Shown: positions 32,729-42,857 of the stretch, one piece after another
Layout: each line of letters opens with the position of its first letter
How positions within the stretch are numbered: the first letter of the stretch is position 1
DNA from: Chitinophagales bacterium
Lineage (GTDB): Bacteria; Bacteroidota; Bacteroidia; Chitinophagales; CAIOSU01
NCBI GenBank assembly: GCA_040877935.1
Contig: JBBDNB010000057.1
Coordinates: forward strand, 22,141-86,140
DNA length: 64,000 nucleotides
Direction of reading: 5' to 3'
Program-made: the position numbers and the translations under genes
Notes under the pieces: model-generated
Told to the model about the DNA's origin: nothing
Seen by the model: the letters and a program-made list of their open reading frames with translations, nothing else
The model's database searches: none

Positions 32729-34054
32729 ATGGAAAAGGAAAAAATCATAGTAGGAATTGACATTGGCACCACAAAGATTTGTGTAATAGTGGGCCGTATC
32801 AATGAGTTTGAAAAAGTTGAAATTCTCGCACTGGGAAAAACCGATTCGCTTGGCGTAAGCCGGGGAGTAGTGGCCAATATCAACAAAACGGTTACTGCTA
32901 TAGAAAGGGCATTGGATATTGCCGAGGCAAAACTCAACGACAATGAATTCGAGATCAATGAAGTCTATGTAGGAATTGCCGGACAACATATCAGCAGCCG
33001 TCAAAACAGAGGCATCCTCACCCGTAAAGACACAGATTCAGAGATCAGCGAATCGGATATCGGAAAGTTGATAGACGATATGTACCGACTGATGTTGGAC
33101 CCCGGGGAACGTATTATCCATGTATTGCCGCAGGAATTTCTCGTGGACAACGAGCCCGGAATTAAAGACCCGATAGGAATGCCCGGTGTACGTCTGGAAG
33201 CCAATTTTCATATCATTACCGGACAGGTTGCTGCTGCAAAAGACATTCACCGCTGTGTGGAAAAAGCCGGTTTGAAAGTTAAAGACCTTGTCCTCGAACC
33301 ATTGGCTTCAGCAGATGCTGTGCTCAGCGATGAAGAAAAAGAGGCAGGAGTAGCACTGGTTGATATTGGTGGTGGAACAACGGACATTGCCATTTTCCAG
33401 GACAATATCATTCGCCATACCGCAGTGATTCCGGCAGGTGGAAATATCATTACCCAGGATATTAAAGAAGGCCTGCACATCCTCGAAAAATATGCCGAGC
33501 GGCTTAAGGTTGAATACGGATCGGCTATTCCCCTTCGTGAAATGGAGCAGGAAGTAGTGACTATCCCAAGTCTCAGGAATCGTCCTCCCAAAGAAATTTC
33601 ATTGTACAGCCTGGCCCAGATTATCAGGGAAAGAGTAATCGATATTATCGACCAGGTATATTATGAAATCAATACATCGGGTTATCAAAAGCGATTGCTC
33701 GGGGGAATTGTGTTGACAGGTGGAGGTGCTCAATTGCGTCACCTGGCACAGTTGGTAGAACTCAGAACCGGTATTGATGCACGTATTGGCTGCCCGAGCG
33801 AGCATGTCAACAAATCTGTAGTGGAAGATATTTGCCACCCGATGTTTGCAACAGGTGTTGGACTTATTATTCATGGCTATAATGCCGAAAAAGACCGCAA
33901 GCGCAAATTGGAAGGCGTGGAAGTTGAACACACTGCACAGGCACCACAAACTACATTTACCGTTAAGGGCAGTCAGACCAGGAACTGGTGGAAAACATTG
34001 ACCAACAAGGTTAAGGACTTTTTAGAAGAAGATGTGGACGATTTTAAATCATAA
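32729..34054 (+). CDS. ftsA: Cell division protein FtsA
   Basis: This 441-residue actin-like ATPase tethers FtsZ to the membrane. It has phosphate-binding VGIDIGTTKICVIVG (about 8-22), the second nucleotide loop VALVDIGGGTTDIAIF (about 208-223), adenosine-binding GGIVLTGGGAQLRHL, and a C-terminal amphipathic stretch ending WKTLTNKVKDFLEED, the probable membrane-targeting helix. It lies directly upstream of ftsZ, as usual. Confidence 0.97.
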   Translation: MEKEKIIVGIDIGTTKICVIVGRINEFEKVEILALGKTDSLGVSRGVVANINKTVTAIERALDIAEAKLNDNEFEINEVYVGIAGQHISSRQNRGILTRKDTDSEISESDIGKLIDDMYRLMLDPGERIIHVLPQEFLVDNEPGIKDPIGMPGVRLEANFHIITGQVAAAKDIHRCVEKAGLKVKDLVLEPLASADAVLSDEEKEAGVALVDIGGGTTDIAIFQDNIIRHTAVIPAGGNIITQDIKEGLHILEKYAERLKVEYGSAIPLREMEQEVVTIPSLRNRPPKEISLYSLAQIIRERVIDIIDQVYYEINTSGYQKRLLGGIVLTGGGAQLRHLAQLVELRTGIDARIGCPSEHVNKSVVEDICHPMFATGVGLIIHGYNAEKDRKRKLEGVEVEHTAQAPQTTFTVKGSQTRNWWKTLTNKVKDFLEEDVDDFKS

Positions 34055-34066
34055 AAAGGAGGAATC

Positions 34067-35800
34067 ATGGAATTCGAAAATCAGGGAAAAAAAGAACATT
34101 CAAAAGAAAATAAAAAAGAAGTAGTTATGGAATTTGATCTACCAAAAGAACAATCTTCTATCATTAAAGTGATAGGAGTGGGAGGTGGCGGCTCAAATGC
34201 GGTCAATCACATGTTTGAAAAAGGCATTCACGGAGTAAATTTTGTGATTTGCAATACAGATGCGCAGGCATTGGAAATGAGTGCTGTGCCCAATAAAATT
34301 CAATTGGGTCCCGAATGTACAGAAGGGCTTGGAGCAGGTTCTGATCCCACAGTGGGGCGCATGGCTACAGAAGAATCTTTGCAGGAAGTGAAGCATATTT
34401 TGGAGAAAAACACCAAAATGGTATTTGTAACTGCCGGAATGGGTGGTGGAACAGGTACTGGTGGAGCACCGGTAGTAGCTAAGCTTGCGAAGGATATGGG
34501 TTTACTTACAGTGGCAATTGTAACAAACCCGTTCTTTTTTGAAGGCTCCAGAAAAATTCGCCAGGCCAAAAAAGGAATAGAAGAACTGCAGCAAAATGTC
34601 GATAGCATTATCATTATTTCCAATGATAAGATCAGGGATATTTATGGCAACTTATCGCAAGATGATGCCTTTGGAAGAGTAGATGATATCGTGTCAATTG
34701 CTGCGAAAAGCATTTCTGAAATCATAACGCTTTCAGGAACAATCAATGTGGATTTTGCCGATGTGCAATATGTAATGAAAAACAGCGGAACAGCCATTAT
34801 GGGCTCTTGCCAGGCCGAAGGGGAAAACCGTGCCCTTGAAGCCATTAAAGGCGCACTTGAATCGCCACTGCTCGATGAAAACAATATTAAAGGCGCAGAG
34901 AAAATCCTGCTCAATATCACATCTGGTACGCGACAGGTACTTGTAGATGAAATTCATGAAATCAATAATTATATACTGGAACATACAGAAAGCGATGCCG
35001 AAGTCATTTTTGGCACTGCTAAGGATGAAGAGCTGGGAGAAGGCATTAGTGTCACAGTAATTGCCACAGGTTTTAGTAAAGACAAAGGCATAGACTTTAG
35101 CGACAATGGAAAGGATCAAAAGAAGGTGTACACTTTGGGAGAACAAAGAGAAAACAAAGCTTCTGAGCCTTTTGAAAATCCCAAAAAGAATGAAACTGAA
35201 TTTAATCCCGGAGCCGCTCAAGATGCATTGAGACAGAATAAAGACCGCAATAAGGATTCTGATATTAAAAGACACAGCCTTTTTGATCAGCAAGATCAGG
35301 TGAATGAACCTTCAAAAGAGGACGATGCTTTTTCAATGCAATTTGATTTTGATGAAAAACAGGAAGAAAAATCTGAGACAAGATCGGGCAAAAAAGATGA
35401 GAATTTAAAAAATGAAAATCCTGATGAAGAGAAAAAGCAAATTCAGGACGATTTTAATGATCGGCCATCAGAAAATAATGACGATGATTTTTTTGTAATT
35501 AAAAAGAAGGAGAACCCTGTTTCATCCGGGGAATCAGAAGAGCAACAAGCAAGTGATGATAAAATGAGAGACATTGAGCAAATGCGCGAAATGAAAAATC
35601 TGCGCAAGCATTACAATGATCCTAAAAAACTCAGGGAAATGGAAAGCACCCCTGCCTGGATGCGTAAAAATGTGCAATTGCACAATGCGCCAAGCTCACA
35701 GGATCCTCAAATATCCCGTTATAATTTGTTGGACAATGACGATGAAGGCCGTCCTGAGATCAGGCGAAACAACAGGTATTTGCACGATAAGGCAGACTAA
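34067..35800 (+). CDS. ftsZ: Cell division GTPase FtsZ with long charged linker
   Basis: This 577-residue tubulin homologue forms the Z ring. The GTP motif is GGGTGTG (126-132), and the T7 loop has N227-x-D229-x-x-D232. The globular domain ends near residue 350. A highly charged, low-complexity linker of about 170 residues follows, then a conserved-peptide-like TPAWMRKN (528-535) that would bind FtsA, and a 42-residue tail. It is much longer than the about 380 residues of enteric FtsZ. AAGGAGG lies just before ATG 34067, which is unusually strong for this phylum. M21 is a second possible start. Confidence 0.96.
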   Translation: MEFENQGKKEHSKENKKEVVMEFDLPKEQSSIIKVIGVGGGGSNAVNHMFEKGIHGVNFVICNTDAQALEMSAVPNKIQLGPECTEGLGAGSDPTVGRMATEESLQEVKHILEKNTKMVFVTAGMGGGTGTGGAPVVAKLAKDMGLLTVAIVTNPFFFEGSRKIRQAKKGIEELQQNVDSIIIISNDKIRDIYGNLSQDDAFGRVDDIVSIAAKSISEIITLSGTINVDFADVQYVMKNSGTAIMGSCQAEGENRALEAIKGALESPLLDENNIKGAEKILLNITSGTRQVLVDEIHEINNYILEHTESDAEVIFGTAKDEELGEGISVTVIATGFSKDKGIDFSDNGKDQKKVYTLGEQRENKASEPFENPKKNETEFNPGAAQDALRQNKDRNKDSDIKRHSLFDQQDQVNEPSKEDDAFSMQFDFDEKQEEKSETRSGKKDENLKNENPDEEKKQIQDDFNDRPSENNDDDFFVIKKKENPVSSGESEEQQASDDKMRDIEQMREMKNLRKHYNDPKKLREMESTPAWMRKNVQLHNAPSSQDPQISRYNLLDNDDEGRPEIRRNNRYLHDKAD

Positions 35801-36101
35801 TTCTTTGACCTGTTTTTGAGCTTACAACAGTTGTGTCAGACTCGTAGGAGGCTAAACCCGAATTATTCATTAGAAATCTCACTATCTTCTGGCATTTTGA
35901 GCAGTCAAGAATTTCCAAACTCAGGTTAATTATGAATATGGTAGCGACCTTATTAAGGCGAATATTTAATGTTTTACCTGTGTATGTTTTGGGTTAAATT
36001 TTTGAAAAGACAAATAGTAGTTGTCAGCGTTATAAGTAATCTATCAAACTCCCAACATACTTTCTACTTATTGTAATGCCGATAATAAATTTAATAATCC
36101 T
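35801..36101. other. Intergenic region between ftsZ and the DUF4397 gene
   Basis: These 301 AT-rich bases contain no open frame with coding character, no RNA gene and no clear terminator hairpin that I can support. It holds the 3' end of the dcw transcript and leads to a candidate promoter at 36102. Confidence 0.6.
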
Positions 36102-36109
36102 TAACTTTG
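36102..36109 (+). promoter_or_regulatory. Candidate -7 element for the DUF4397 gene
   Basis: TAACTTTG matches TAnnTTTG, 88 nt before the preferred start codon. No clear TTTG lies at the -33 spacing. Confidence 0.35.
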
Positions 36110-36197
36110 CTTGTGTTTTGCTCTAAGAAAAGGAGGGGACACAAACATTTACAAAGGTAATTTTAAATACAATTATATAATAAAACAACATTTTTCC

Positions 36198-39100
36198 ATG
36201 AAAAAATTAAGTTTAACAATAGTCATCACTTTATTAACGGTGGTAGGTTTGAGGGCACAAACAGCTTTTTTGCAAGCTATTCACAATGCAGCTGATCCAT
36301 CTGTTGATACAGTTGATGTTTATGTGAATGGATCACTATTGATTGATAATTTTGCATTTAGAAATGCAACTGCATTTGCACCTGTACCGGCAGGAGTACA
36401 AATTCAAATAGAAATTGCGCCAGATACAAGTACAAGCAATGCAAGTGCTATAGATACATTTAGTGTCGGGCCATTAGTGGAAGATAGTAGCTATGTTTTA
36501 ATTGCAAATGGTGTAGTTGATACAACAGCATTTGATCAAAACCCTGATGCTCAAAGTATTTCGCTCGATCTTTACCTTTCACTTGCCAGACAACTGGGCC
36601 AAAATGGAAGTGGGAATGTTGATTTTTTAGGTTTTCATGGAGTTACTGATGGAGAGGCTGTAGATGTTGAAATTCGTGGTTCAGGTACTTTAATTGATAA
36701 TTTATTATACGGGGATTTTCAAGGCTATTCCACATTAGCTGAAGATTATTATATTTTGGATGTTAAAGATTCTACAGGCTCAAATGTTATAGGTTCATTT
36801 GTTGCCGACCTGAATGGAATTGGTGGAAATGCTGCTGTGGTTTTTGCTTCTGGTTTTTTGAATGCCTCTCAAGGTGAAGCCTTTGGTTTATTTGCCGCTT
36901 TTCCCAATGGTGATGTAGTTGAATTGCCCGAGGTTGGAAATGCTCGAGTTCAGGTGATCCATAATTCCGCAGATCCACTTACGGATACTGTAGATATTTA
37001 TTTAAATGGAGGCCTAATATTAGATGACTTTGCTTTTAGAGAGGCCTCTCCTTTTATTGATGTTGAAGCAGATGTTCCGGTAGAAATTGTGGTGGCAGAG
37101 TCTAATGGGTCTTCAATTGACACATTTAATCTTGGTATCTTAACAGATGGAGAAGCTTATATATTAACAGCAAATGGAGTTTTAGCACCTGGTGTTTTTG
37201 ACCCTAATCCTGATGGATTAAACATATCGTTTGATTTATACACTTATACACCGGCAAGAGAGCTTGGGCAAAATGGAAGTGGAAATGTTGATTTATTGGC
37301 TTTTCATGGAGCTACTGATGCTCAGGCCATAGATATAGATGCACGTGGTGTGGGAACTTTATTTGATAATATGCTATATGGCGAATATCAAGGATACATC
37401 TCTGTACCAGAAGATTTCTATGTACTTGATGTTAAAGACTCAACAGGTACAATTACCTTAGGTTCTTTCATTGCTAATTTGAATGTGTTTGGAGGCAGGT
37501 CAGCCGTTATTTTTGCGTCAGGATTTGTAGATGCATCGCAAGGTCAATCTTTTGGTTTATTTGCTGCTTTTTCTAATGGAAATGTAGTAAAACTGCCCAC
37601 GGTAGGAACTGCCAGGGTTCAGATGATTCACAATGCTGCAGATCCTTTTGCTTCCACTGTAGATGTTTATGTAAATGGATCACTTTTTATTGACAATTTT
37701 GAATTTAGAGAAGCCACTCCATATACAGACATGGATGCGGGCATTCCTGTAGAGGTTATTCTTGCTCCGTCAAACAGCACATCGGCAGCAGATGGATTTG
37801 ATACCCTGGATTTAGGTTTTTTGACAGATGAAGAAAGTTATGTTGTTACAGTTAGTGGGGTTGCTAACCCAGGTTCATTTGACCCTAACCCCGATGGATT
37901 TGATATAGCTTTGGATTTATACTCCTTCTCTCCCGCAAGAGAGACCGGTCAAAGTAGCTCTTATATTGATGTTTTAACTTTTCATGGTGTTACAGATGCT
38001 CCACATGTTGATATTGATCTTAGAAATATTGATAACCTCACTGATGACATTAGATATGGAGAGTATGTGAATTACGATTCTGTTCCAGAAGGCTTTTATG
38101 TAGTGGATGTTAAAGACTCTTCAGGAATTAATATTTTAGGCTCTTTTATAGCTGATTTCAATGGATTAAACGGAAATTCAATTGTATTGTTTGCTTCTGG
38201 ATTTATGGATGTTTCACAAGGTGAAGAACTCGGTTTATCTGCTGCATTTCCAGGTGGAAATGTAGTTGAGTTAGTTCCTGTTGATAATTTCAGGGCTCAA
38301 ATCATTCACAATGCTGCCGATACTTCTATCAACTTTGCCGATATATACATAGTTGAAAAATCTACTGGAATGAATAATAATTATATGTTGCTTGATAATT
38401 TTCGTTTCAGGAATGCTACACCATTCCACTACATTCCTGCGGACTTGCCTTTTGACATAGTATTTGCTGATTCAAGTAGTACAAGCATAGCTGATTCAGT
38501 AGCTGAATTTAATTTTCCTGGCGGATTGATGGCAGACAGCGTATATACCATTATAGCAAATGGAGTAATAAATACTTCAGATTACACGCCCAATCCTGAT
38601 GGGGCATCCATTTCATTTGATTTATTCATCAAAGAGCAGGCTAGAATTAAAGCACAACCTTCTTCAATGGTTAATGTCAATGCATTTCATGGAGTTACTG
38701 ATGGGGCTACTATTGATATTGATTTTAGAGATAGCAGTGGAGTAGAAATAGATGATTTGACCTATGGCAATTTCTCGAATGGATATCTGAATTTTAATCC
38801 TGAAAAGGTTCAATTCGATGTAACTGATGAAACGGGAAATACAGTCATTCAAGCTTATGACCTACCATTATCATTATCAGAGGGTGATGTTGTAACAATT
38901 TTTGCAAGTGGTTTTATAGATAGTACGCAGGGATACAGATTTGGGTTATACGCAACCTTTCCCGAAGCTCTGGGTGATGAATACTATGTAATCCCGCTTC
39001 CCAAAATTGGCGCAGATGATGGTACTTTTATTGATGAAAAAATCATTTTCAATAATCTAAATATATATCCTAATCCAACTTCTGATTTCTTAAAGATTGA

Positions 39101-39308
39101 TTATAACATAAAAGAAAGTTCTGAGCTTAATATCAGGATAGTTGATATCAATGGTAAAGTTTTATTTGATAAAGACTTAGGTAAAGTTTCAGAAGGGGAT
39201 AATAATCAAGTATTTAATGTGTCAGAACTATCCGCAGGTACTTATTTCGTTCAATTTATTCAAAACCAACAAAGCTTTACTGTTAGACCTGTAATCGTAA
39301 AAAATTAA
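36198..39308 (+). CDS. Secreted DUF4397-repeat protein with type IX sorting domain
   Basis: The 1036-residue exported protein begins with signal peptide MKKLSLTIVITLLTVVGLRAQ. It has four tandem units of about 220-226 residues. Each starts with an IHNAADP...DTVDVYVNG-like half followed by an FHGVTDG...VDIDxR half, both of DUF4397 type. Unit starts at the nucleotide level are near 36272, 36951, 37619 and 38298. The C-terminal 80 residues (NIYPNPTSDFLKIDYN ... SAGTYFVQFI) are a type A Por/T9SS sorting domain. It is therefore surface-attached or released. The open frame starts at 36111, but ATG 36198 gives the signal peptide. The function is unknown; an adhesin or glycan-binding role is conceivable. 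Confidence 0.9.
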   Translation: MKKLSLTIVITLLTVVGLRAQTAFLQAIHNAADPSVDTVDVYVNGSLLIDNFAFRNATAFAPVPAGVQIQIEIAPDTSTSNASAIDTFSVGPLVEDSSYVLIANGVVDTTAFDQNPDAQSISLDLYLSLARQLGQNGSGNVDFLGFHGVTDGEAVDVEIRGSGTLIDNLLYGDFQGYSTLAEDYYILDVKDSTGSNVIGSFVADLNGIGGNAAVVFASGFLNASQGEAFGLFAAFPNGDVVELPEVGNARVQVIHNSADPLTDTVDIYLNGGLILDDFAFREASPFIDVEADVPVEIVVAESNGSSIDTFNLGILTDGEAYILTANGVLAPGVFDPNPDGLNISFDLYTYTPARELGQNGSGNVDLLAFHGATDAQAIDIDARGVGTLFDNMLYGEYQGYISVPEDFYVLDVKDSTGTITLGSFIANLNVFGGRSAVIFASGFVDASQGQSFGLFAAFSNGNVVKLPTVGTARVQMIHNAADPFASTVDVYVNGSLFIDNFEFREATPYTDMDAGIPVEVILAPSNSTSAADGFDTLDLGFLTDEESYVVTVSGVANPGSFDPNPDGFDIALDLYSFSPARETGQSSSYIDVLTFHGVTDAPHVDIDLRNIDNLTDDIRYGEYVNYDSVPEGFYVVDVKDSSGINILGSFIADFNGLNGNSIVLFASGFMDVSQGEELGLSAAFPGGNVVELVPVDNFRAQIIHNAADTSINFADIYIVEKSTGMNNNYMLLDNFRFRNATPFHYIPADLPFDIVFADSSSTSIADSVAEFNFPGGLMADSVYTIIANGVINTSDYTPNPDGASISFDLFIKEQARIKAQPSSMVNVNAFHGVTDGATIDIDFRDSSGVEIDDLTYGNFSNGYLNFNPEKVQFDVTDETGNTVIQAYDLPLSLSEGDVVTIFASGFIDSTQGYRFGLYATFPEALGDEYYVIPLPKIGADDGTFIDEKIIFNNLNIYPNPTSDFLKIDYNIKESSELNIRIVDINGKVLFDKDLGKVSEGDNNQVFNVSELSAGTYFVQFIQNQQSFTVRPVIVKN

Positions 39309-39714
39309 TAGTTGGTTGATAGGCTGGTAATGAATATTTGATCAAGAGTAGAAAACAGTCATTCCGATCCACCGATATCACTGATTTTCAGGACTGCACA
39401 AAGCCCTGCCTTTGTCAAAATGCAGGTTGTTAAGCGTAGCCGAAACGGCTAAGTGCACGTTCCAATGTACCCTGTCACAGTTCCACTTGTCCGACTCGCA
39501 GCCTGCCCGAAATGAAAATTTCATTCAGGCGGGCAGTCAGGGATTGTCCAGGTGGACAAACAGCTCGAATTCGAACATTTTGAAGCAGGCACCCTAGGGC
39601 TATCGTTGGGCAAAACTTGGAGGGGGATTTGCAATCCAACGAATAAAGTATTGACGTGATGGTATAAGGTAAAATAGAATTGGATTTGTACAGTGGAAGC
39701 TGCTGTATATAAAT
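39309..39714. other. Intergenic region with palindromic repeats
   Basis: No gene is supported between two convergent genes. The stretch contains a CCTGCCCGA...CAGGCGGG hairpin (39502-39533) and a small TTGTCC-AGGT-GGACAA hairpin (39543-39558). It has a more G+C-rich composition than its surroundings. Short open frames here lack coding character. Confidence 0.6.
39502..39533 (+). repeat. Intergenic palindromic repeat, CCTGCCCGA-N15-CAGGCGGG
   Basis: The outer arms can pair, and an inner AATGAAA/TTTCATT stem extends the hairpin. The same CCTGCCCGA and CAGGCGGG pair recurs at 50853-50874 in the opposite orientation with a 5-nt core, so it is a dispersed family. Confidence 0.65.
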
Positions 39715-39746
39715 AAAAACCCAAAGCATATTGGCTTCGGGTTTTT
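39715..39746. terminator. Bidirectional terminator between convergent genes
   Basis: AAAAACCCAAAGC pairs with GCTTCGGGTTTTT, with one mismatch and a 5-nt loop. It has an A-run on the left and T-run on the right, so it can end transcripts from both sides. Confidence 0.85.
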
Positions 39747-39782
39747 GTTTTAGGTATTATACATGGACTTCTATTTTAGCAA

Positions 39783-42700
39783 TTATTTAGCTATCATAAA
39801 TTTATCATTGAGTGCTTGCTTGCCATCTGAAACAGAAAGGATGTAATATCCGCTGCTCAATGTACTTACATCAACTCTGTGTTTGATATTAAGTTGATTG
39901 CTGTTGAGCCTTTCCTGCATCATCACTTTGCCGCTGATATCTATTACGCTGAGTACTGCATTTTTGTCAAATTTGTTATTCATGATTTCAACAGTAAGGT
40001 TGTTGTTTGCAGGGTTTGGGTAGAATTTTAGCTCACTAGATTTTTCATTTGCAATATTGATAGGTTCTTCTACTGAAACATTCAAGTTTTTATAAGGATC
40101 AATATCACAACCGGAAGGAGTAAGCGATGTAGTTCTGAAAATACCTCTTCCATAAGAACCTGCATAGATCACATTACAACCTTTTTCATAAAGCTTGTTT
40201 TGGAAAAGTTTAAATACCGGGGTTCTGTAAATGCCATTGTTTTCTTCAGTCCAGCTTGCTCCTGCGTCATCTGAGGTGAATATTCCAAGGTCAGTGGCAA
40301 GAATGATATTATCTGAATTGCCGGCATCAATCACTGCATCATAAACAGGAGCAGGTGTTAAATCGTTGGTAATATCAGTGAAACTAAAATTTGTAGTACT
40401 TCCTGATGAGCGATAGACATAGGAATTTTGATTGTAACCAGGAAAAGTTACAACTACTTGTCCTGTAGAGGTGAAATTTGGATCGACACCTATGCCACTT
40501 ATATATCTTGAAGGAAGACCGTTATCAATAAGTTCTCTTGTAATGCCTTTATAACTTTCAAGGTTTACACTGTTCCAGTTCCAATCATCAATATTGTTTT
40601 CAGGATAATCAGGAACCAGGCGAATGGTTTTATCAATAACAGGTACTGTAGTATCTTTTCCATTGAAATTAATCTGTGCTAAGCGTTCAACAAGAAGAGT
40701 CTCAAACTTGTATTTTTGAGAGAACCCTTCCACCTTATAGAGATCCCCACTACGTGTACCTGCAAAAATCACACCTTCGGGTGTACTTTCAATAGCTGTA
40801 ACCGTTCCATTGGTTCTGATTTCAAACCATCTTGGTTGAATACTGAATTCAATTGCTTCGGGTGTAAAAAATAAACGACCATTGGCTCCAATAAAGAAAA
40901 TGGATTTTTTCTCTGAAACCGTAACAAAAGTATCAACCCATGGTGTTGAGGGATTGTCAATTTCAAAATTCACATCTTCAATGTTGTCTTCCCATAAATG
41001 TCCCATTGCAATAAATTCTGTGCCAACATCAGGTTGTCCATCGGGGGTTGGATCACTTGTGTTATTATTGTTAACAGCATCTACTTTTTCATCATAAAAA
41101 CCACCAAATGATTCTCCCCCATTAGAGGATCTTCTCAATTGACCAAACTGGCTCTGGCCAAACATGGCATTTCTGTTGATTTCAGAAATGGCACTGTAAC
41201 CGCCATCGCCAAAGCCGGGAAGGTCATTACTTGTGGCGGTACTGTTTCTTTGTCCATCTATTAATTGGACACCATTGTCTTGTGTGCCACCAATGCTTCT
41301 GCCCAGATCATCGGCCTGAACAGTATAAAATTGTGTAGTATGGCATAATTTATTGGCATCTTCGAAAGTGGGAAATTGATTGCTTGCATTTTTGGTTTTA
41401 AAAGTTCCTCCATCAGATATTATAAATACCAGATCAGGATTGTTAGGATGTGGATGTATGCCATGCATATCCGCATGGATGTAGTAGGGGGAAGTGCCGC
41501 CACCAAAAGAAGATGCGATTAAATTCCAGCCCCCTGCTTGTCCGGCATAGAATTCTACCTGACCACCGATAAAAACCCGCTCTTTGTCCTGAGGGCTAAC
41601 TGCAATACACATATCGTAAAACCCCTGGCTCCCTAATGGATTAAAAGTTTCGCTATTTTCAGGAGAAATAGTCTCCCAGGTAAGTCCTGCATCTGTTGAT
41701 TTATAAATACCCCGTAAGGCACTACTCCCATTAGAAATTAATGCATAAACATAATTTGGATCTGTGGGCGATACGGCAAACTCAATACGTTCAACACCAA
41801 ATTCAGGAAATCCACCCTGTCCAGACATCAGATCAAATTCAGTGCCATTTACAGAACGAAAATATCTTCTATTTTGACAAAGAAAAACCACTCCATTTGA
41901 GTTAACTGCAACTTCTAAAGCTTCCCTGTTTTCATGTGTGGAACTTATTGTTGGAGTATTCCATGTTTGGCCGCCATCATTGGAGATTTGAAGCCCTCCA
42001 CCCAGACTGGCAGTATTTCTGGCTCCTGTAGCTGTAGTTGCATATATCTTGTTAGAATTGCTGGGGTCTATAGCAATTTCTGTTACATAAGACCAGGTAT
42101 CATTATCATCATTGGGGTTGGGAATTGTACTTGGAAGCACCTCGAAAGTCTCCCCCCCGTCAGTTGATTTGTATATTCCTCCACCTAAATGACCACTGGC
42201 ATTACCCGTAGTAAACACAAAATATTCGCCTGTACCAAAATAAATATCTCCATTAGGCGCTTGTTGGATACTTGAAATTCCAAGAAAATCCCATTCACTG
42301 GTTTGGGGGTGGGGGTACCATGATTCTCCGAGGTCTTCTGAAACAAACATGCCGCCCGTTACGCCACCGGTATATAGTTTATTGGGGTTGTCTTTATCAA
42401 TTAAAAAGCCACGGTTTCTTCCCGCGATATTATTCGGTCCGAGTAATTCCCATTCCAATCCAAGAGCTGCTGCTTTTTTGGCTGTACTGTTGTTTTTGTT
42501 GTTCAGTGCTACCCTTGCCCTATAATAATCCATTGGGTTGTATTCACCATCCGGATTGGAACGGAGCATATTCAAGTATTTAGCAGCGTGTTTGATTCCA
42601 CGCTCATCCTTATTGTTTTTCTTGGGGCGGGTCCAATTAACTTCATTGGCTACTTCACCGGCAGGGGTATTGTATTTATTGATAATGAAGCCTTGGTCAT

Positions 42701-42797
42701 TGATTGCCAAAGTGTCTTTGTCATTATCCTGTAAAAAATAAAATGAGGCTGCAAGCAATGCGCCTATTACTGCGGTAAGAATTAAAACTTTTTTCAT
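39783..42797 (-). CDS. Secreted sortilin-like/Asp-box protein with type IX sorting domain
   Basis: The 1004-residue exported protein begins with a hydrophobic N-terminal signal (MKKVLILTAVIGALLAASFYF). It contains at least six Asp-box motifs of the S-x-D-x-G-x-x-W/F type (SEDLGESW, STDGGETF, SNDGGQTW, STDAGLTW, SSNGGESF, SDDAGASW), which build a sortilin/VPS10-like beta-propeller. The C-terminus (KFYPNPANNNLTVEI ... SSGYYILSVSDGKQ) is a T9SS sorting domain. No glycosidase catalytic residues can be assigned. It is probably a cell-surface protein of unknown ligand. It lies downstream of lipA on the same strand with a 60-bp gap that holds a TAAATTTG element. Confidence 0.9.
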   Translation of the reverse strand: MKKVLILTAVIGALLAASFYFLQDNDKDTLAINDQGFIINKYNTPAGEVANEVNWTRPKKNNKDERGIKHAAKYLNMLRSNPDGEYNPMDYYRARVALNNKNNSTAKKAAALGLEWELLGPNNIAGRNRGFLIDKDNPNKLYTGGVTGGMFVSEDLGESWYPHPQTSEWDFLGISSIQQAPNGDIYFGTGEYFVFTTGNASGHLGGGIYKSTDGGETFEVLPSTIPNPNDDNDTWSYVTEIAIDPSNSNKIYATTATGARNTASLGGGLQISNDGGQTWNTPTISSTHENREALEVAVNSNGVVFLCQNRRYFRSVNGTEFDLMSGQGGFPEFGVERIEFAVSPTDPNYVYALISNGSSALRGIYKSTDAGLTWETISPENSETFNPLGSQGFYDMCIAVSPQDKERVFIGGQVEFYAGQAGGWNLIASSFGGGTSPYYIHADMHGIHPHPNNPDLVFIISDGGTFKTKNASNQFPTFEDANKLCHTTQFYTVQADDLGRSIGGTQDNGVQLIDGQRNSTATSNDLPGFGDGGYSAISEINRNAMFGQSQFGQLRRSSNGGESFGGFYDEKVDAVNNNNTSDPTPDGQPDVGTEFIAMGHLWEDNIEDVNFEIDNPSTPWVDTFVTVSEKKSIFFIGANGRLFFTPEAIEFSIQPRWFEIRTNGTVTAIESTPEGVIFAGTRSGDLYKVEGFSQKYKFETLLVERLAQINFNGKDTTVPVIDKTIRLVPDYPENNIDDWNWNSVNLESYKGITRELIDNGLPSRYISGIGVDPNFTSTGQVVVTFPGYNQNSYVYRSSGSTTNFSFTDITNDLTPAPVYDAVIDAGNSDNIILATDLGIFTSDDAGASWTEENNGIYRTPVFKLFQNKLYEKGCNVIYAGSYGRGIFRTTSLTPSGCDIDPYKNLNVSVEEPINIANEKSSELKFYPNPANNNLTVEIMNNKFDKNAVLSVIDISGKVMMQERLNSNQLNIKHRVDVSTLSSGYYILSVSDGKQALNDKFMIAK

Positions 42798-42857
42798 AAT
42801 TATTGAGAATTGTCTATTAAAACAAGGTTAAGTTGTCAAATTTAGCAAATTATTTTA

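Noticed and set aside
20491..35800. Absence of murF, murB and ddl from the dcw cluster as an anomaly
   Set aside because: This gene set and order is usual for Bacteroidota.
39412..39729. Small open frames in the gap between the DUF4397 and sortilin-like genes
   Set aside because: They run through palindromic repeats, lack start signals and show no coding bias.
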